A stretch of DNA of 64,000 nucleotides from Dermanyssus gallinae (lineage: Eukaryota; Arthropoda; Arachnida; Mesostigmata; Dermanyssidae). The notes under the pieces were generated by a model, which was given only the letters and a program-made list of their open reading frames with translations, had not been told where the DNA came from and did no database searches. Position numbers and translations under genes: made by a program. The DNA is taken from NCBI GenBank assembly GCA_003439945.1, contig QVRM01006451.1:590001-654000 (forward strand), written 5' to 3'. Positions 22,931 through 33,659 of the stretch are shown here, piece by piece; the first letter of the stretch is position 1; each line of letters begins with the position of its first letter.

Positions 22931-23690
22931 TGTGATGTGGAGTGCGCTGTCGCCGACAACGACGACGACAGTGATGTATTATTGCATGGTCGTGTTGACT
23001 GCAAGCGGCGCAGGTAATCTGATGTCACAGAGAGAAACAGCGGACGACACGGGCTTGGAGGAGTTCCAGGGGGGGTTTACCCAAGTGCCTTCGCAGAAGA
23101 AGAAGAAGGGAACCACCTCACGCAAGCAACGATAACTCGATAAGCTTTGGTGTAACATCGAAGCCATCACCATTTTGTTCAATATTACATTTCGGAGACA
23201 ACCAGCTGTCAAGTCGAATACTTTATTATTTTCTGAAGTTTCGATACCCACATTCTTCAAGGAGATCTACGCCATGCTGCAAAATTGCTGGTGATCAATT
23301 AGTCAATTGCGGTCGAAGTGAAAGACGTGAAGAGTGTCGGTGAAATACGCTGCTTAGAGTGCCAAGCCTTAGGGGGTGCCCCACATCGGCTATTCCGGCC
23401 GTTACCTCATTTACCGATAGGATCGAGGGGGTCAGCCCAGTGTTCATCGAAGTCGAGATTGCACGCGAAGTGGCGGAATTTGGTTACCCCCCATGCGCTT
23501 CGGCTTTTGTCACTTGGCGGGACGGTACCACTGGCGAAAATAATCCTAGACAGTTCTCGCCAGCCACCGGCGTCCGTCTTTCTCAGCCATAGAGATTACC
23601 CGGTACTCCTAGATCCGGGCCAAATAGGGATCTGCTTTAGGCCTGGCTAATGAGAAAGCCTGAAACGCCTAGGAAAAACACATGAATCCC
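22931..23690 (+). pseudogene. Possible decayed LINE ORF1 (gag-like) fragment
   Basis: Plus-strand frames carry short blocks typical of LINE gag-like ORF1 proteins: GGFTQVPSQKKKK (a 'GF.xV..KKxK' linker), then RCLECQALGG (half of a CCHC-like knuckle), then VEIAREVAEFGYP (a 'gyP' helix block). They are in different frames and interrupted, and the order is only partly that expected. No neighbouring ORF2 of matching type exists. A chance reading cannot be excluded. Confidence 0.3.
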
Positions 23691-24118
23691 AGAGATTTGA
23701 TCATATTATATAGTTCCGTCGTTTATGGTGATTGGTGAGGTTGTGTCTCGTGCTTGAAGTGTGAAAATTTTGCGTCTTGAGGCAGTCTGACTCTTCGAAC
23801 TCTTTATCACTCATGTGTGAAAGTTACCCCACAACACAGTGCACTCCTACGTACCATTGAAACCGCAGCCATTCGACGTGAATTTGTACATTTAGTTATC
23901 TAACCTTTTCGCCAGTGTTACATCAGCACCAAGGATAGCTGAAGTTCGATCCTACACACCTCTACTCTTGTTTCTGCTGTGTCTGAGGTGAATTAAAACG
24001 CGGGCAGTGGCTCTCGTGTGGTAGGTACGGAACTCGAGATATCAGCTGAGTTTGACAGCAGTGTTGTTATCTATCGAACAGATATCACAACAACCAAACA
24101 GGTGTTCGTAGTGAACAT
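23691..24118 (+). other. Presumed 5' leader / promoter region of F1
   Basis: There are no open frames of note. LINEs of this kind carry an internal Pol II promoter at their 5' end, but the exact start cannot be read from one copy. The bases before the ATG (GTGAACATATG) are a fair but not strong initiation context. Confidence 0.4.
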
Positions 24119-25111
24119 ATGTCGACGCGAGATACTTCAGCTCTAAAGCGAACGATGCCGGAAGATAATACAAGTGCCAATTCTAAAAAGGCTCGTACTT
24201 CATCGAAATGCCCGAACTGTGCTCGCACTGTAAGCAAAACTGTATCGTCCATCCAATGTACTGGGTGTTCTCTTTGGGTCCACCTTGCTAAGTGCACCAA
24301 TTTCACCTATCTCGAAGCTAAGAAGGATGAAATAATGAAGAATTTCAAGTGCCACAACTGTGAACCCCCTCCTCTCAGTGACTGTGATGATGAAGAGATG
24401 CCAACTAATGAAACCGATCTGGTGACGATTGTCAAATCTCTAGTCGGTCAGGTTCAAAGACTGAACTGGACAGTCCGCACATTAGTGTCAAGAAATGACA
24501 CATTGCTTGAGCGGAACCAAATGTTAGAGAAAAAGTTAACCAAGTTCCTTAGTAACAGAGATGCATCGTTGAATAAGAGCATCAAAGCTAGGGGTACTCG
24601 CTTTGAAAGCCCACCCAGAGGTAGGGGGAGAATGATCACATCTGTGAATCGCTCACCAAGCCGATCTCTCAGCAGATCCCAATCAAGAGGGCGTCAACAG
24701 AGTATTCATCAGCAAGCGTCAAATCAAGCAAGAAAGACTGCAGCTGGTGGCAAAGAAAATCGAAATCCAAGACGAGTACTCGTTGTTCAAAACTGCAAGG
24801 AACAACGTCCTCATGCCTTACCTAGTGCCTCGGTGCGTCTGCACACGGAACGTATCTTTGTATCCGGACAAGAGCCAGGCCTGAATGCAACAGTACTACA
24901 TGACCACCTGATGAAGTCTGGGGTGTACCCCATCGTGATTAAGAAGCTGAAAACTCGTTTTGCCCATTATAGCTCTTTCTATGTTGAAATCCCTGACACT
25001 GATGTGGATAAGATGTTTAACGAAGATATCTGGAATGAAGGTGCCATAGTCAAGATCTTCAACGGGCGCCTTCGAGAGGCTGATGTTATTGAGCGACATC
25101 CATCCCAATGA
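24119..25111 (+). CDS. F1 ORF1: PHD-finger RNA-binding-type protein (330 aa)
   Basis: The frame opens at ATG 24,119 and ends at TGA 25,109-25,111. Residues 31-81 form a C4HC3 PHD-type finger: CPNC (31/34), CTGC (47/50), WVHLAKC (H55, C59) and CHNC (78/81). A Leu-rich heptad-like stretch at about 105-150 (LVGQVQRLNWTV, NQMLEKKL) suggests a coiled coil for self-association. Residues about 155-235 are basic and Ser/Arg/Gln-rich (SRSLSRSQSRGR), probably nucleic-acid binding. The C-terminal part (about 240-325), with TERIFVSG and EDIWNEGAIVKIFNGR, matches the conserved C-terminal block of PHD-type LINE ORF1 proteins. Such proteins coat the element's RNA. The stop is followed in the same frame by ORF2 without another stop. 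Confidence 0.85.
   Translation: MSTRDTSALKRTMPEDNTSANSKKARTSSKCPNCARTVSKTVSSIQCTGCSLWVHLAKCTNFTYLEAKKDEIMKNFKCHNCEPPPLSDCDDEEMPTNETDLVTIVKSLVGQVQRLNWTVRTLVSRNDTLLERNQMLEKKLTKFLSNRDASLNKSIKARGTRFESPPRGRGRMITSVNRSPSRSLSRSQSRGRQQSIHQQASNQARKTAAGGKENRNPRRVLVVQNCKEQRPHALPSASVRLHTERIFVSGQEPGLNATVLHDHLMKSGVYPIVIKKLKTRFAHYSSFYVEIPDTDVDKMFNEDIWNEGAIVKIFNGRLREADVIERHPSQ
25109..25111 (+). promoter_or_regulatory. In-frame UGA between ORF1 and ORF2 (candidate readthrough or reinitiation site)
   Basis: ORF1 ends in CAA TGA CTG. Reading on in the same frame, every codon from 25,112 to the ORF2 stop is sense, and the first ATG of ORF2 is only at 25,271, inside the endonuclease. UGA followed by C is the least efficient termination context in eukaryotes. 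An overlapping ATG (ATGA) at 25,108 lies in another frame that closes after about 19 codons. Readthrough, reinitiation at the 25,271 ATG, or simple decay of a fused frame are all possible. Confidence 0.5.
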
Positions 25112-27913
25112 CTGAACAGAACATGCCAACGGACATCAATTTTAGACACGGACAAGCTTTCTTATAATAATTTGACTCTTAACAGTAACTCATACTCTGA
25201 TTTTAAATGTATATCCTTAAACGCGCGATCGCTGGCTAAACCAGGAGCGATTGACTGCCTGCACGCGTTTATGGAAATAGAAGAAATTGACATCGCGTAC
25301 GTAACGGAGACGTGGCTGACCGACAAGGTAACGTCCGCTGAACTGAGCGCGGGTGGAAGATATGAGGTGTTTCGTAATGATCGTGTCGGCCAAAGTGGTG
25401 GAGGCGTCTTACTGCTAGTGAATTCCAAGGTTCCCTGTGCCGAAGTCTCCCGAGGTAGCTCATCTTCCGAAACTATCGCAGCTGACGTGCTTCTGCCTGA
25501 TTGCAAGATTCGACTCGTCTGCTCGTATTTCAGTCCGACAGGATCGCGCGCCGATCAGGAGGAAAAAATGAAGAATTTGGTTGCTGATCTCAACGCACTC
25601 GTGACTGATGATGTGAGTGTTGTTATCTCTGGAGACCTCAATCAACCGGGAATAAATTGGTCAGATTGGCGTTGTTCGTCATCACGACGCTCTGATGAAT
25701 TGACAGATGGCGGAGAGCTTTCAGTTGAGGAGATGTTTCTTCAGTTCTGCTGCGAAGCTGGTCTTCAGCAGCTGGTATGCACCCCGACCCGCGGACTGAA
25801 TATACTGGACGTTGTTCTAGCTGCTGACGACTCAGTTGACAACATAGCTGTATCGACCGCGCCAATCACCACTGATCATAAAATGATCAAGTTCACCATA
25901 TCGCGCGGTCCGCCCATGCCTGAGACACGCACTGACTGGTGGGACTACGGCAAAGGTGACTACGAAGGAATGATCACAAATCTGATTGCGACTGACTGGA
26001 ATAATTTCTTCGTTGCCTGTCCTGACGTAGATAGCATGTATAATAAGTTTGTAAGCTACATGCATTTCTTGCTTGAAATATTTGTACCTCGGAGGACTTC
26101 GGATGCCGAGAGTAGACTAAGCTTTGATATCCAACGGATTACCCGACAATTGAGCAACGCAACGCCGGAGAGAGGGCCTGCATTGCAGAAGAAGCTGCAG
26201 AGGATGCTCCATAGAAAACGTATCATTGAGGAGAGCAGTGTTGCTCAGTCTGCCGCTCCCAGCGCTGTCCATAGGTATGTTCAAAAACGTATGAAAATAA
26301 AAGACACGCTGACCTCAATTAAGCGACCAGACGGATCTACTGCAACTGAAGACCGTGAGAAAGCTGAAATTCTCAGAAATGTATTTGCCGCAACCTACCC
26401 ATCGCACGCCGAGCTGCAATCGCGCAACACTAACGCCGCTTTCCTCTTAAATGAGCCCTCCAGCGTGCAGGTGGTGAATAACGTTGACTCTTCACCAGAG
26501 AACCTCGAACGGCATCTGCGCGGATTAGCCAACAAGCGTAGCGCCACCCCTGACGGTATCCCGGCCATTGTTTATAAGAAGTGTGGCTATGATGTATGCG
26601 TGCCACTCTCAATTATTTTCCGCCGGTCTCTCGAAGAGGAAAACGTACCTAATCTCTTTAGATATGCCATCGTATGTCCTGTGCATAAGCGTGGCGATAA
26701 AAGCGACCCTAATAATAAAAGGCCCGTCTCGCTGACCTCCGTGCCTTGCAAGCTCTTTGAGAAGGTCATAGCAGAGGAGATCTACAGGAATGCAAATGCG
26801 CAAGGTCTAATTTCGAGGGAACAATTTGCATATCGTCCCGCTCATTCTGCTCTTCTTCAGTTACTTGAGACTCAAAATGATTGGGCCCTCTTTATAAATG
26901 ACGGAAGACCGTTTGACTGCGTGTATTTTGATTTTAAATCTGCTTTTGAGAGTACCACGCACTCTAAGCTACTTAATATTTTTCCACAGTATGGAGTGGG
27001 TGATCGTATAGCTAATTGGATTAAGGCTTTCTTAAGTGATAGACTCTTTAGGGTCAGAGTCAACGACTGCCTGTCATCTACGGCTCAAGTTACCTCGGGC
27101 TGCCCGCAGGGTACCATTCTCGGCCCTTTAATGTATATACTGTATACTGACTCATTGAAACATGTAATACCTCAAATCGTTCATGTAAAAATTTATGCTG
27201 ATGATGTCAAAATGTATATACCCGTAGATAATAGAAGCAACTTAGTAATTTTTCAGGAAACGCTAGACAAATTTATGGAGTGGTGTAAATGCCTCGATCT
27301 TAAACTATCTGTTAATAAATGTGCTGTGCTACACTTTGGTCACAATAATCCTGCACACAAATACACGCTAGGCTCTGAGGAATTAACTGTTAAAAAGGCG
27401 ATCAAAGACTTGGGAATACTGACATCTGATACCCTGAACTATACACCACATATACTTGAAGTGGTAACGGCTGCTACAAGAAGACTAAACTGGATATTGC
27501 GCTCGTTTGTGATTAAAGACGCTTCCCTGTATGTTAGACTGTACAAGCAATATGTTCTCCCAGTCCTAATTTACGCCTCACCTGTATGGCATCTAGGACT
27601 TGTGTGTGATCAAAAGATTCTGGCTAAACTTCATAAAAAGTTCATAACGCGTGTTGCCTACCGCTGCAACATTAGCAGAAATAATGTTGAGTGCATGGAC
27701 ATTGCCGTTATATTAGATAAGATTGACAGATATACGTTTACCAGCATATGTAAGCAGCCTGATAGGTTTAATAGGTTCTTTGAAGTCATGACGACGATAA
27801 CTCGATCTGGTATGAACATTCAAGCTAAAGCTGTAGCCAGGAAAGAAATCGTTAATAGAATGTTCGCGTGGCGCACAGCCCGCAAGTGCAATCATGTACA
27901 GCCAAACATATAA
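25112..27913 (+). CDS. F1 ORF2: APE-type endonuclease and reverse transcriptase
   Basis: This is open for 933 codons after the UGA. There is no ATG until 25,271, so the start is uncertain (a TTG lies at 25,172). Counted from 25,172, the endonuclease shows CISLNARSL (N17), VTETW (E46), SGDLN (D155, N157), a late LDVVLA and TTDH (D235-H236, Thr in place of the usual Ser). The RT follows: SATPDGIPA (about 457), RPVSLTSV (about 517), FDCVYFDFKSAFE (about 581), SGCPQGTILGPL (about 642), KIYADD (YADD 675-678, genomic 27,194) and LKLSVNKCAVLHFG. There is no RNase H and no C-terminal CCHC. In this class the protein nicks target DNA and copies the RNA there by target-primed reverse transcription. All catalytic motifs are present, so the protein may be active. 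Confidence 0.9.
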   Translation: MNRTCQRTSILDTDKLSYNNLTLNSNSYSDFKCISLNARSLAKPGAIDCLHAFMEIEEIDIAYVTETWLTDKVTSAELSAGGRYEVFRNDRVGQSGGGVLLLVNSKVPCAEVSRGSSSSETIAADVLLPDCKIRLVCSYFSPTGSRADQEEKMKNLVADLNALVTDDVSVVISGDLNQPGINWSDWRCSSSRRSDELTDGGELSVEEMFLQFCCEAGLQQLVCTPTRGLNILDVVLAADDSVDNIAVSTAPITTDHKMIKFTISRGPPMPETRTDWWDYGKGDYEGMITNLIATDWNNFFVACPDVDSMYNKFVSYMHFLLEIFVPRRTSDAESRLSFDIQRITRQLSNATPERGPALQKKLQRMLHRKRIIEESSVAQSAAPSAVHRYVQKRMKIKDTLTSIKRPDGSTATEDREKAEILRNVFAATYPSHAELQSRNTNAAFLLNEPSSVQVVNNVDSSPENLERHLRGLANKRSATPDGIPAIVYKKCGYDVCVPLSIIFRRSLEEENVPNLFRYAIVCPVHKRGDKSDPNNKRPVSLTSVPCKLFEKVIAEEIYRNANAQGLISREQFAYRPAHSALLQLLETQNDWALFINDGRPFDCVYFDFKSAFESTTHSKLLNIFPQYGVGDRIANWIKAFLSDRLFRVRVNDCLSSTAQVTSGCPQGTILGPLMYILYTDSLKHVIPQIVHVKIYADDVKMYIPVDNRSNLVIFQETLDKFMEWCKCLDLKLSVNKCAVLHFGHNNPAHKYTLGSEELTVKKAIKDLGILTSDTLNYTPHILEVVTAATRRLNWILRSFVIKDASLYVRLYKQYVLPVLIYASPVWHLGLVCDQKILAKLHKKFITRVAYRCNISRNNVECMDIAVILDKIDRYTFTSICKQPDRFNRFFEVMTTITRSGMNIQAKAVARKEIVNRMFAWRTARKCNHVQPNI

Positions 27914-27998
27914 ATCGCCAGATGGCGCGTTTGTTATGAATTTTTGATAATCCTCAATAAAGCCCCCCTGCTAAAGGGTGTGTAAATAATAATAATAT
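27914..27998 (+). terminator. F1 3' UTR, AATAAA and (TAA)n tail
   Basis: The 3' UTR is only about 85 bases. AATAAA is at 27,956-27,961. CCCCCCTGCTAAAGGG can form a small stem-loop, and the element ends with TAAATAATAATAAT at 27,983-27,998. Short 3' UTR hairpins and microsatellite tails are usual for LINEs that do not use poly(A). Confidence 0.75.
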
Positions 27999-28639
27999 TG
28001 CTGATTCCCGTTGTGACTCCCCGAAGAGCGTGAATAGTCAAAGACCTGCAGAATCCGTTTTACACCTGTGGATGGCCTTCCTGTAAGCAGGATTAGGAGG
28101 CTGCAGGGGGTCTGCTTCAGCAGGTTAGAGCAGTCCCCGGTGAAGCTTATTTCCGTAGTAAGCAAGTTAAAAGAATTCGCTTTAAAATGACGAAGCATGC
28201 CTACAACAGACAATCGGTCCATGCAGTCGAAGCCGTATAGGGGCCCTGCTTAACTTGCGGACTTTTGTTTACAAGGAGAGGCAAGCGTCGATGCCAAGTA
28301 CAAAAAGGTCGCTCATAACTCGCTCACACTTACGACGAGTCACAGCCCTTATACTCTCAGTTGACTTCGGGTGGGTGAATTATTGTTACTAAAGATGTCA
28401 CTTGAGGCCTACGGTTGGTCCGCGTTGTGCCGAAGCCAGTACTTACACAAGTAACGGAAGAGTTCACCAAGATAATGTGCTGAGTCGCAGAGGTTAACGA
28501 AAACGCGGTCTCGCTTTTCCTGTTTTTCTTCGCGCCGGTTTTCCTTTGCCTCCTCGAGGTGGGAAGGTCGGTTTGACGATGGTAGCAGATATAACTGCTC
28601 AATAAGGATCATCTTGCCTTCTTCTTCCGCACGGTGTCA
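27999..28639. other. No gene recognised
   Basis: GC-moderate sequence with broken frames. It may hold degraded upstream parts of the F5 copy that follows, but no motif could be read. Confidence 0.4.
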
Positions 28640-29880
28640 TAATGTCGCAAACTAAGGTGCAGCAGGGAGACCCACTAGGCCCTCTCTTGTTGTGCCTGGC
28701 TATCGAAGAGTATTGCTCCTTCAAGCGTCTTCTCGCATGGTACTGGAACGGCGGTGTTCTGGGCGGCGACTACTTAGAGAGTCGTCAAGTTCGTTAAACA
28801 GGGTGACCTGGCCTTAACCCCGAAAAGTGTGAGGTTCATGCTGTAGGAGGTGCTACTGGCTCTAAAGTGCTGAAGGCTCTCCCAGGGACGGCTGAACAAG
28901 AATAGACGAGTTGAGGGATAATAGAGACATAGTGAAAAAACAGGTAAGACAAAAGATAGAAAGAGACGGTAAATAAGGAGCAAAGTGTGTGCGTATATGT
29001 ATGACCACACGAATGACGGGCACCAGAGGCTGCCCTGTATCATCAGGGCAGACAAGAGAGCAAGGCGCCAGGTCAGCACCCAAGTGCAAGTCTTCGCAAG
29101 TTGGTCCCTAACATCAAGGACTGGCTGGACCGACCCGGTGGGGAGTTAACCTTTGACGCCTCCCAGATTTTGACGGGGTATAAACAGCACCTTAAGCAGA
29201 GCTCTATGCTCTGTTGGCATAGCGTGCGTCCTAAGACTCTTCGCACTTGGCAGGGAGCGTAAGAAAAAAAACTGATGCTCTGGCCTGGAGCGACTTAATA
29301 ACAGTTTGCTGGCTACGGTGAGGCGTTGGTAAACCTATTTTCGTATCTGTAGACGCACGTCAGTAGGCTCGTTTTGTTTGGGGGCAGATCTGGTGCAAGC
29401 TTACACCTGCGTCTGCTGAGACTTTGTCCGGCTAGATTGGCGTTATTGGCACCGTCAGCGCAGGGAAGCACCTTAGAAAGACATCTCCATCTTGGAAGAA
29501 ACATACCAGGCTTAACAGGGAGGGTCGGAAAAGGCCTGAGGGTCTGACCTTAACTCCGTTTGAGAGCGGCTACATGCTTAATTGAGACGCAACGTTACTG
29601 ATTCATCAGCCCCTTTAATGGTCAGTGCTGGCGTGGCCCGCACCGGTTATCCTTCAGCTCTTGCCAAAGTAGGCAAGATGAGGAAGTACTAGAACGTCGG
29701 GTACCGGTACAGGTTTTGCCCACTTGCCTTCGAGAATTTCGGTAGGCCTGGCCCAGCTACCCCCGTTTACTGCAGAATGTCGGCAAGCGGCTGATTCGAG
29801 CCAGCGGCTCGCAGAAAATCTTGTGAGGTGACATCACACCAAAATGTCAGGATGAGGGCTACACGGTGGGACGTACTAAA
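28640..29880 (+). pseudogene. F5 copy 2: decayed RT plus CxC / PD-(D/E)xK-like domain
   Basis: At about 28,660 the frame reads QQGDPLGPLLLCLAI, the RT motif 4 block. Shortly after comes WYWNGGVLGGD, where this RT family has WYLDDG (catalytic DD changed to NG), and then LNPEKCEV. The usual roughly 60 residues between the first two blocks are missing, so there is an internal deletion. Further on (29,480-29,880) the C-terminal domain appears in pieces: GRKRPEGLTLTPF (PE in place of PD), DAT, APLMVSAGVAR, KVGKMRKY and FCPLAFENFG. Several stops and frame changes are present. The copy shows that the domain at 20.0 kb belongs to a reverse-transcriptase element. No TAA repeat is seen on its 3' side. 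Confidence 0.7.
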
Positions 29881-31377
29881 GTGTCTCTTAAAAAGCAAAC
29901 GACACAATAACGTCGGTTAACTTGGTAACCTTGGGAGTTTGGCGTGAGCGCGAAAATTCCGGTCGTTCGGAGAAGCTGTCACTCAAACGTTCCAAGTCTC
30001 GACTTTCTCCTCGAGTCTTCCCTCGATCTCTTTATGAGCAACCTCCCCGTTTCCGGTGTCTGGCTTCTACATGGCACATGCTCTGGCTTTTTGCTTGTCT
30101 GATGAAGTTTTACCGTGTGCTACAGCGGTTGGGTGTTATGGAGACGATGGTTGTCGCCGAGGATATTTTTTAAAGATGAACTGGAAATTGCGGTACGCTC
30201 AAGCGGACATCACCGCAGGGAACTCTACTGCAAACGTGGGCCGGTAGTGTGTGGTTCCAACCTGCTAGACACCAGTCATATGCCAATCCCCGCATCCGGT
30301 CGAGAACTACATGTAATAACGGTTGTTCTTCTCCTTGGCGCGCAGGATGTTCTCCGTAGTGCGAGCACTGCTGGGCCAGTCGTCACGTGACTTAATTATA
30401 AGCTGTATGAGCGTTGCTGGGTGCCGTCATTGGTCCTGGGTAGGCCCGCACGCTGAGAGACCCATTCCGGGCACCACAAACTTGTATGTTCAGACGTGTC
30501 CACGGTTTCGTTTTGGCAGCACTTGCAGAATGTAGATGGAGAAAGAAAGTAGGACGTCAACTTTGCCATCTGACCGGTACACCTAGGCCCTGATGTCCGG
30601 GATCAGAGTCCTTACCCGGTGGCCAGGCGCTCCGCCCTGAACAGAGTCCCATTCGGCCTGCCAAATATCGAGGGTTATTTTCCTTTCCTCCGCTTTTTCC
30701 TTTCCAGGGTCTTCCTACAGGCGACGTCGTTCATTTGCTTTCAAGTCCCAGGGGACTGTACTAGCCAGAACAAGGACGGCCGCTGTGCTGACTGTTCCAT
30801 AGGCCATTGTAATCCGCAGAACAGCCACTTTTTGCATAGCGTTGCGCTCTTGCTAGTTGTAGATACTGCGGCTGATCGTCGAGGATATGGTTCCGATCCA
30901 ACGACGCCGTCTCAACATAACAGCAGAATACGTTTCTCCCTTACCGCAAGAGCACACTTTTGCACTGGCTAAACAATTGACCGAATCGATAGAATAAAAA
31001 CTATATATTTTCGACACTCCTATTACTTGCGCTAAAGGCTATAATAGTCGATTGGACCAGCCCGACGCCTGCGTACGAGAGCTTACTGGATGCCTGATGT
31101 TAGATGCTAGTTCATCACAGATGCCACCAATCCAACGCTCGAGGGCCATCTGGGATTATCCGTAGTTGACCTGTTTGCTACGAACTTAACACCCGAACAG
31201 ATAGTTTACCTAGCCAACTACAATCCCATGTTCTATGGAGTTATTTCCGTGACCAAGTTCTAACCGTGGTTAGACTTCTCTTTCTGATCGTCGTCATGGC
31301 AGTTTTGCGTCAGCCATCACTGGCCAAGCACATCAGCATTTAGCCGCCTCAAGCACGACTCTACGATGTATTGCCTG
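29881..31377. other. No gene recognised; possible retroelement debris
   Basis: Mixed, partly GC-rich sequence. LSVVDLFATN near 31,160 is reminiscent of the VDLFA motif of DIRS-like retroelements, but the match is short and isolated. Frames at 29.9-30.4 kb have no recognisable domain. Confidence 0.35.
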
Positions 31378-31570
31378 TACCATCAGTCCCGGAGAAGCAT
31401 GGATTTCGTCCCGGCATATAATCGAACTTGTATCGTGTGCTGAATACTACCGGATAATAGAGTATGGCAAAAGCTGTTTTTATACTAACTACATGTAGAT
31501 TTCAAAGCTACCTTCGACGGAACTTCACAGGCTAAAATTAAATCAATTAGACCAAAGCTATGGAATTTCA
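31378..31570 (+). pseudogene. Decayed LINE reverse-transcriptase fragment
   Basis: In broken frames VPEKHGFRPG (RT motif 2a) is followed about 95 bases later by VDFKATFDGTSQAKI (RT motif 3, normally xDFxKAFDxV). Order and spacing fit a LINE RT. Stops separate the two, so it is a relic. The family is not assigned. Confidence 0.55.
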
Positions 31571-31677
31571 GAAAGCGGGTCCACAGGAAGTGTATGATGA
31601 GTTAAGATTGTACTCCACACCTCTAGTGTGCATGAATAACTTGTTATACATTAGGTTTTGTCTGTCCTCATACGGCC

Positions 31678-31707
31678 AAGATGAACCATACCTCTATGGT
31701 TCATCTT
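31678..31707. repeat. Perfect inverted repeat (13 bp arms, 4 base loop)
   Basis: AAGATGAACCATA and its exact complement are separated by CCTC. Confidence 0.9.
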
Positions 31708-32719
31708 ACTGAATAAGTGCGTAAAGTTCTAGTTGTCAGCATAGGTAGAGGAAAGCCTTCTCTCCCTGAGTACAGCAATCCGTACATTCGCCTTGAAAAT
31801 TGCACCAATAACCTCATATGGTTTGTAATTACTGGGATAAGATCAGTGCACTCCATCTACAGAAACTCGACAAGGCCAAGCCTGCTGTGCTTAAGAGAAC
31901 CCTTGGCCTACACACAACCGCTCAAAACTGCCTTATCTATTTGATTAACAAAACACAGCTATTCGTTGATGATCTGTGGCGTTAATTCAGTCTGCCTTGA
32001 ACATCGGCCTACACAGCGTTCATTTGTCAATAAAAGGAGAAAATGGCCGGGGTAAATCCCAATTTTTCTTAACCAATGTCATGACACGTAAGTCCTGAAA
32101 AGGCTTAAGTCACGCGAATCGACACGTTGTAACTCGTTGCACCGTACATAGATTCCATCATGCAGTGTGCAGAACAGTGCGTGTTTACGACCATGGTAAA
32201 CTATGTATGTATGACAATGTGGAAATATTATGCTGGTAACTGTTTGAGAATATTCTCAGTAAGCAGCTTGCTTAAGTAACTGTAATTGCTGTTTTAATAT
32301 GTTTTATATCTAACGCAGGCGATTAATAAGCCAAACGGATTACTTTAACCGACATGTCCAATTTATTGCGATGGCCTTCCTGTACCTGCCATATTCATCC
32401 AGTGGCTCTGCTCGCCGCTGCATATACCTCTGAAAAATGCCAATTAAGATTGATTTGCACTCATCCGCATCTACAAATTAATTCTTCCAGTCCGCACACG
32501 TTTTCACTACTACGTCACGATTGTCAGATGTCACAATCGGGTTACATATGTAAGTTTCGTTAACAAAACAGTGTTTGTTTGGCCCTCCAATCAGCCCTCC
32601 TCCTGTTGCGCCAGCTCCAATCTCCATACAAAAGCCGCTATTGACAGACTCTGCCTATCGCTAAATCGCTCCAGGGCAGCGGCAGCAGTTTTTAAGTTTC
32701 CTTCCCTCTCTCCGGCCGT
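31708..32719. other. No gene recognised
   Basis: AT-rich; short frames without motifs. Confidence 0.5.
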
Positions 32720-33304
32720 TTGAAATTAGTTTTCCCGTTTTTAATGTCGTTGTTAATATTATTGTTGCTTCAACACTGTCAACTAAGCATAGTTGTTGAT
32801 GATCGTCTTCAACACCGCACCTGTTCACTTTTCCACACAGCTATTTTTGCACCCATTATGGCAATTTTTTCGGGTCGCAACGCCCACGATTACACAATCC
32901 AATATTTGCAACCACAAAACAACACACCATTCAAATTTACCACAGTACTTGGTCATTCACCATCACGATTGACATGGTGCATACCAGCTCAGGGAACCGG
33001 AACAAAAAACTGGTTGTGTTTGTTACCTCTGCTCCGAAGTATAGGCATAGGGTACAATAAGGACAGAATGCACATACGTTTTAGATCGTCGCATAGTTCG
33101 TCGCATAGCTGTAACCAATATTTATCTACGCTTCTTCTGCTAAGGCGAAAACATTCCTGTTCCTGTTGCGCACAACCTGTCGCCCCTACTCCTACGCTAC
33201 CTCTATCTTCCCATTTTCCCAAACATGTCCGGTCTAACACTCCCAAATGTTTTTTTCCCGCTGGCTCTCAGATAACATTTAAAGTCCACGGATTTATTTT
33301 GCCT
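32720..33304 (+). other. Unassigned open frame (low support)
   Basis: A frame of about 200 codons starts at a TTG (first ATG 32,744). From that ATG it reads MSLLILLLLQHC, which looks like a signal peptide, followed by a Ser/His/Cys-rich body without any recognised domain. Its last part lies inside a minus-strand SINE (33,305-33,435), which argues that at least the end is fortuitous. Poor codon evenness and a T-rich source for the hydrophobic start make a chance frame likely. Confidence 0.15.
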
Positions 33305-33435
33305 TGCTTTGTAAGACGGACCCCATAAGTACAAATGTGCAACGGTGGGGATTGAACCCGTGCACATACGAGTATATGTCTCCTGCGGTCGCAAGGCGCA
33401 CGCGAATGCACCACGCTAACTGGCTCGGCGGTCTA
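33305..33435 (-). mobile_element. tRNA-derived SINE (family B), copy 1
   Basis: On the minus strand an A-box-like TTAGCGTGGTGCA is followed by GCACGGGTTCAATCCCCACC (B box), then TTGCACATTTGTACTTATGG and GGTCCGTCTTAC. The copy at 56,284 repeats the B box, GGTCCGTC and the A-box area. It differs from family A. Confidence 0.75.
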
Positions 33436-33659
33436 GCCCACTTGCACATCCTAGAACCTGTAAGACCACTGTACCTCAACGGACCACATATGTCTCCCAG
33501 CATACATAAACAAACCAGATTTGTGTTCCGGAGCAAGCCGGTTTGCACCATAAAAGTCGTGATGATGAGTGAGCGAGACTTGTGGCAAATTTGAGTAGTG
33601 TGTCGTTGTATGGTTGCAAACACTAGATTGTGTAATCGTGTGCGTCTTTATAACTGTAA

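Larger units (their letters stand above)
23700..27998 (+). mobile_element. F1 non-LTR retrotransposon, near-complete
   Basis: The parts in order are a leader (about 23,700-24,118; 5' boundary not determined), ORF1 (24,119-25,108 plus stop), a single in-frame UGA, ORF2 (to 27,913), a short 3' UTR with AATAAA, and a TAA tail. Both frames are free of internal stops and frameshifts, in contrast with every other LINE in the window, so this is a young copy. The PHD ORF1, APE-type endonuclease, central RT, no RNase H and a microsatellite tail fit the CR1/jockey group, which is inference. Target-site duplications could not be defined. Confidence 0.85.

Noticed and set aside
31150..31250. VDLFAT motif suggesting a DIRS-type retroelement
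   Set aside because: Single short match without RT, RNase H or recombinase blocks nearby.
32720..33328. 202-codon frame with signal-peptide-like start
   Set aside because: Starts at TTG and runs into an antisense SINE; kept only as a low-confidence note.
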